Shown piece after piece: positions 63,867-64,000 of a stretch of DNA of 64,000 nt. Position 1 is the stretch's first letter. The number at the start of each line of letters is the position of its first letter. This DNA comes from Shewanella insulae (lineage in GTDB: Bacteria; Pseudomonadota; Gammaproteobacteria; Enterobacterales; Shewanellaceae). A program made the translations under genes and the position numbers. The stretch is from NCBI RefSeq assembly GCF_009831655.1, contig NZ_WRPA01000011.1, positions 1-64,000 on the forward strand. The letters run 5' to 3'. The notes under the pieces are model-generated. The model was given only the letters and a program-made list of their open reading frames with translations, searched no databases and had not been told where the DNA came from.

Positions 63867-64000
63867 ATGGCTTATGTTTTCAAGAGGCATGTTTACTATA
63901 AAGCGAATCAGTCAGCTTTAATGGTTACGCTTCCTGCAATTTTTACTGAAAAAGGTCTCCTTGTATCGCATCTCAGATTCCTCTATTCAAAACGTCACAA
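63867..64000 (+). CDS. Start of an unidentified island gene (partial)
   Basis: ATG at 63867 with TTTAGGAAG upstream opens a frame with no stop to the window edge: MAYVFKRHVYYKANQSALM..., 44 residues visible. The basic, Tyr-rich opening and its position as first gene of an apparent integrated element suggest a tyrosine recombinase N-terminus, for instance of a multi-recombinase element, but no catalytic residue is within the window. Identity is a guess. Confidence 0.55.
   Translation, partial: MAYVFKRHVYYKANQSALMVTLPAIFTEKGLLVSHLRFLYSKRH

Overview
The window looks like chromosomal DNA from a Shewanella-type gammaproteobacterium (Alteromonadales). The evidence is the gene order: rsmD divergent from ftsY-ftsE-ftsX-rpoH, a complete gspC-to-gspN type II secretion operon next to hslR-hslO-pckA, comF divergent from bioH, and a menD-menH-menC-menE cluster. 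Coding is dense and moderately GC-rich. AT-richer, accessory-looking DNA is confined to the two ends. No rRNA, tRNA, CRISPR array or complete insertion sequence was found.

Layout. 1-1106: a gene-free stretch with many nested inverted repeats (possible structured RNA or element remnant), then a GNAT acetyltransferase. 1331-5861: trmL, two small uncharacterised genes, and an M16 peptidase pair (one subunit with the zinc motif, one lipoprotein without it). 6031-10182: a frameshifted PilZ-like gene, a methyltransferase, a small periplasmic protein and a PAS-GGDEF-EAL protein. 10371-16350: tapT, an outer-membrane barrel protein, a Bcr/CflA efflux pump with a divergent LysR regulator, a small membrane protein and a DUF885 metallopeptidase. 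16383-22912: a DUF4145-Sel1 protein, a YciC-like membrane protein, DUF2780 and TerB-like proteins, an exported methyltransferase, an orphan TonB, and a YjeH-type exporter divergent from an Lrp-type regulator.

22912-28512 holds the Lrp-type gene and four menaquinone biosynthesis genes, translationally coupled. 28571-34314 holds heat-shock sigma factor, cell division (ftsX, ftsE), SRP receptor (ftsY, with an unusual 24-residue repeat array), rsmD and a DUF1145 gene. 34380-34546 is a MITE-like non-coding element. 34556-46157 is the entire type II secretion operon on the minus strand. 46420-49418 is hslR-hslO-pckA. Then come a large lipoprotein, an SLC1-type symporter, a membrane protein/XRE regulator pair, comF/bioH, an alkaline-phosphatase-superfamily (LtaS-like) membrane enzyme, tex and a thiamine-diphosphate decarboxylase.

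The most notable site is the right end. The greB reading frame is intact only for its C-terminal part. It breaks at 63728/63729 in the middle of the conserved coiled-coil and passes into AT-rich DNA with repeated TTAGT/ACTAA motifs and the start of an unidentified plus-strand gene. This is the signature of a genomic island inserted into greB, most of which lies beyond the window. The second notable lesion is a one-base frameshift in a G7 tract exactly at the c-di-GMP-binding motif of the PilZ-like protein.
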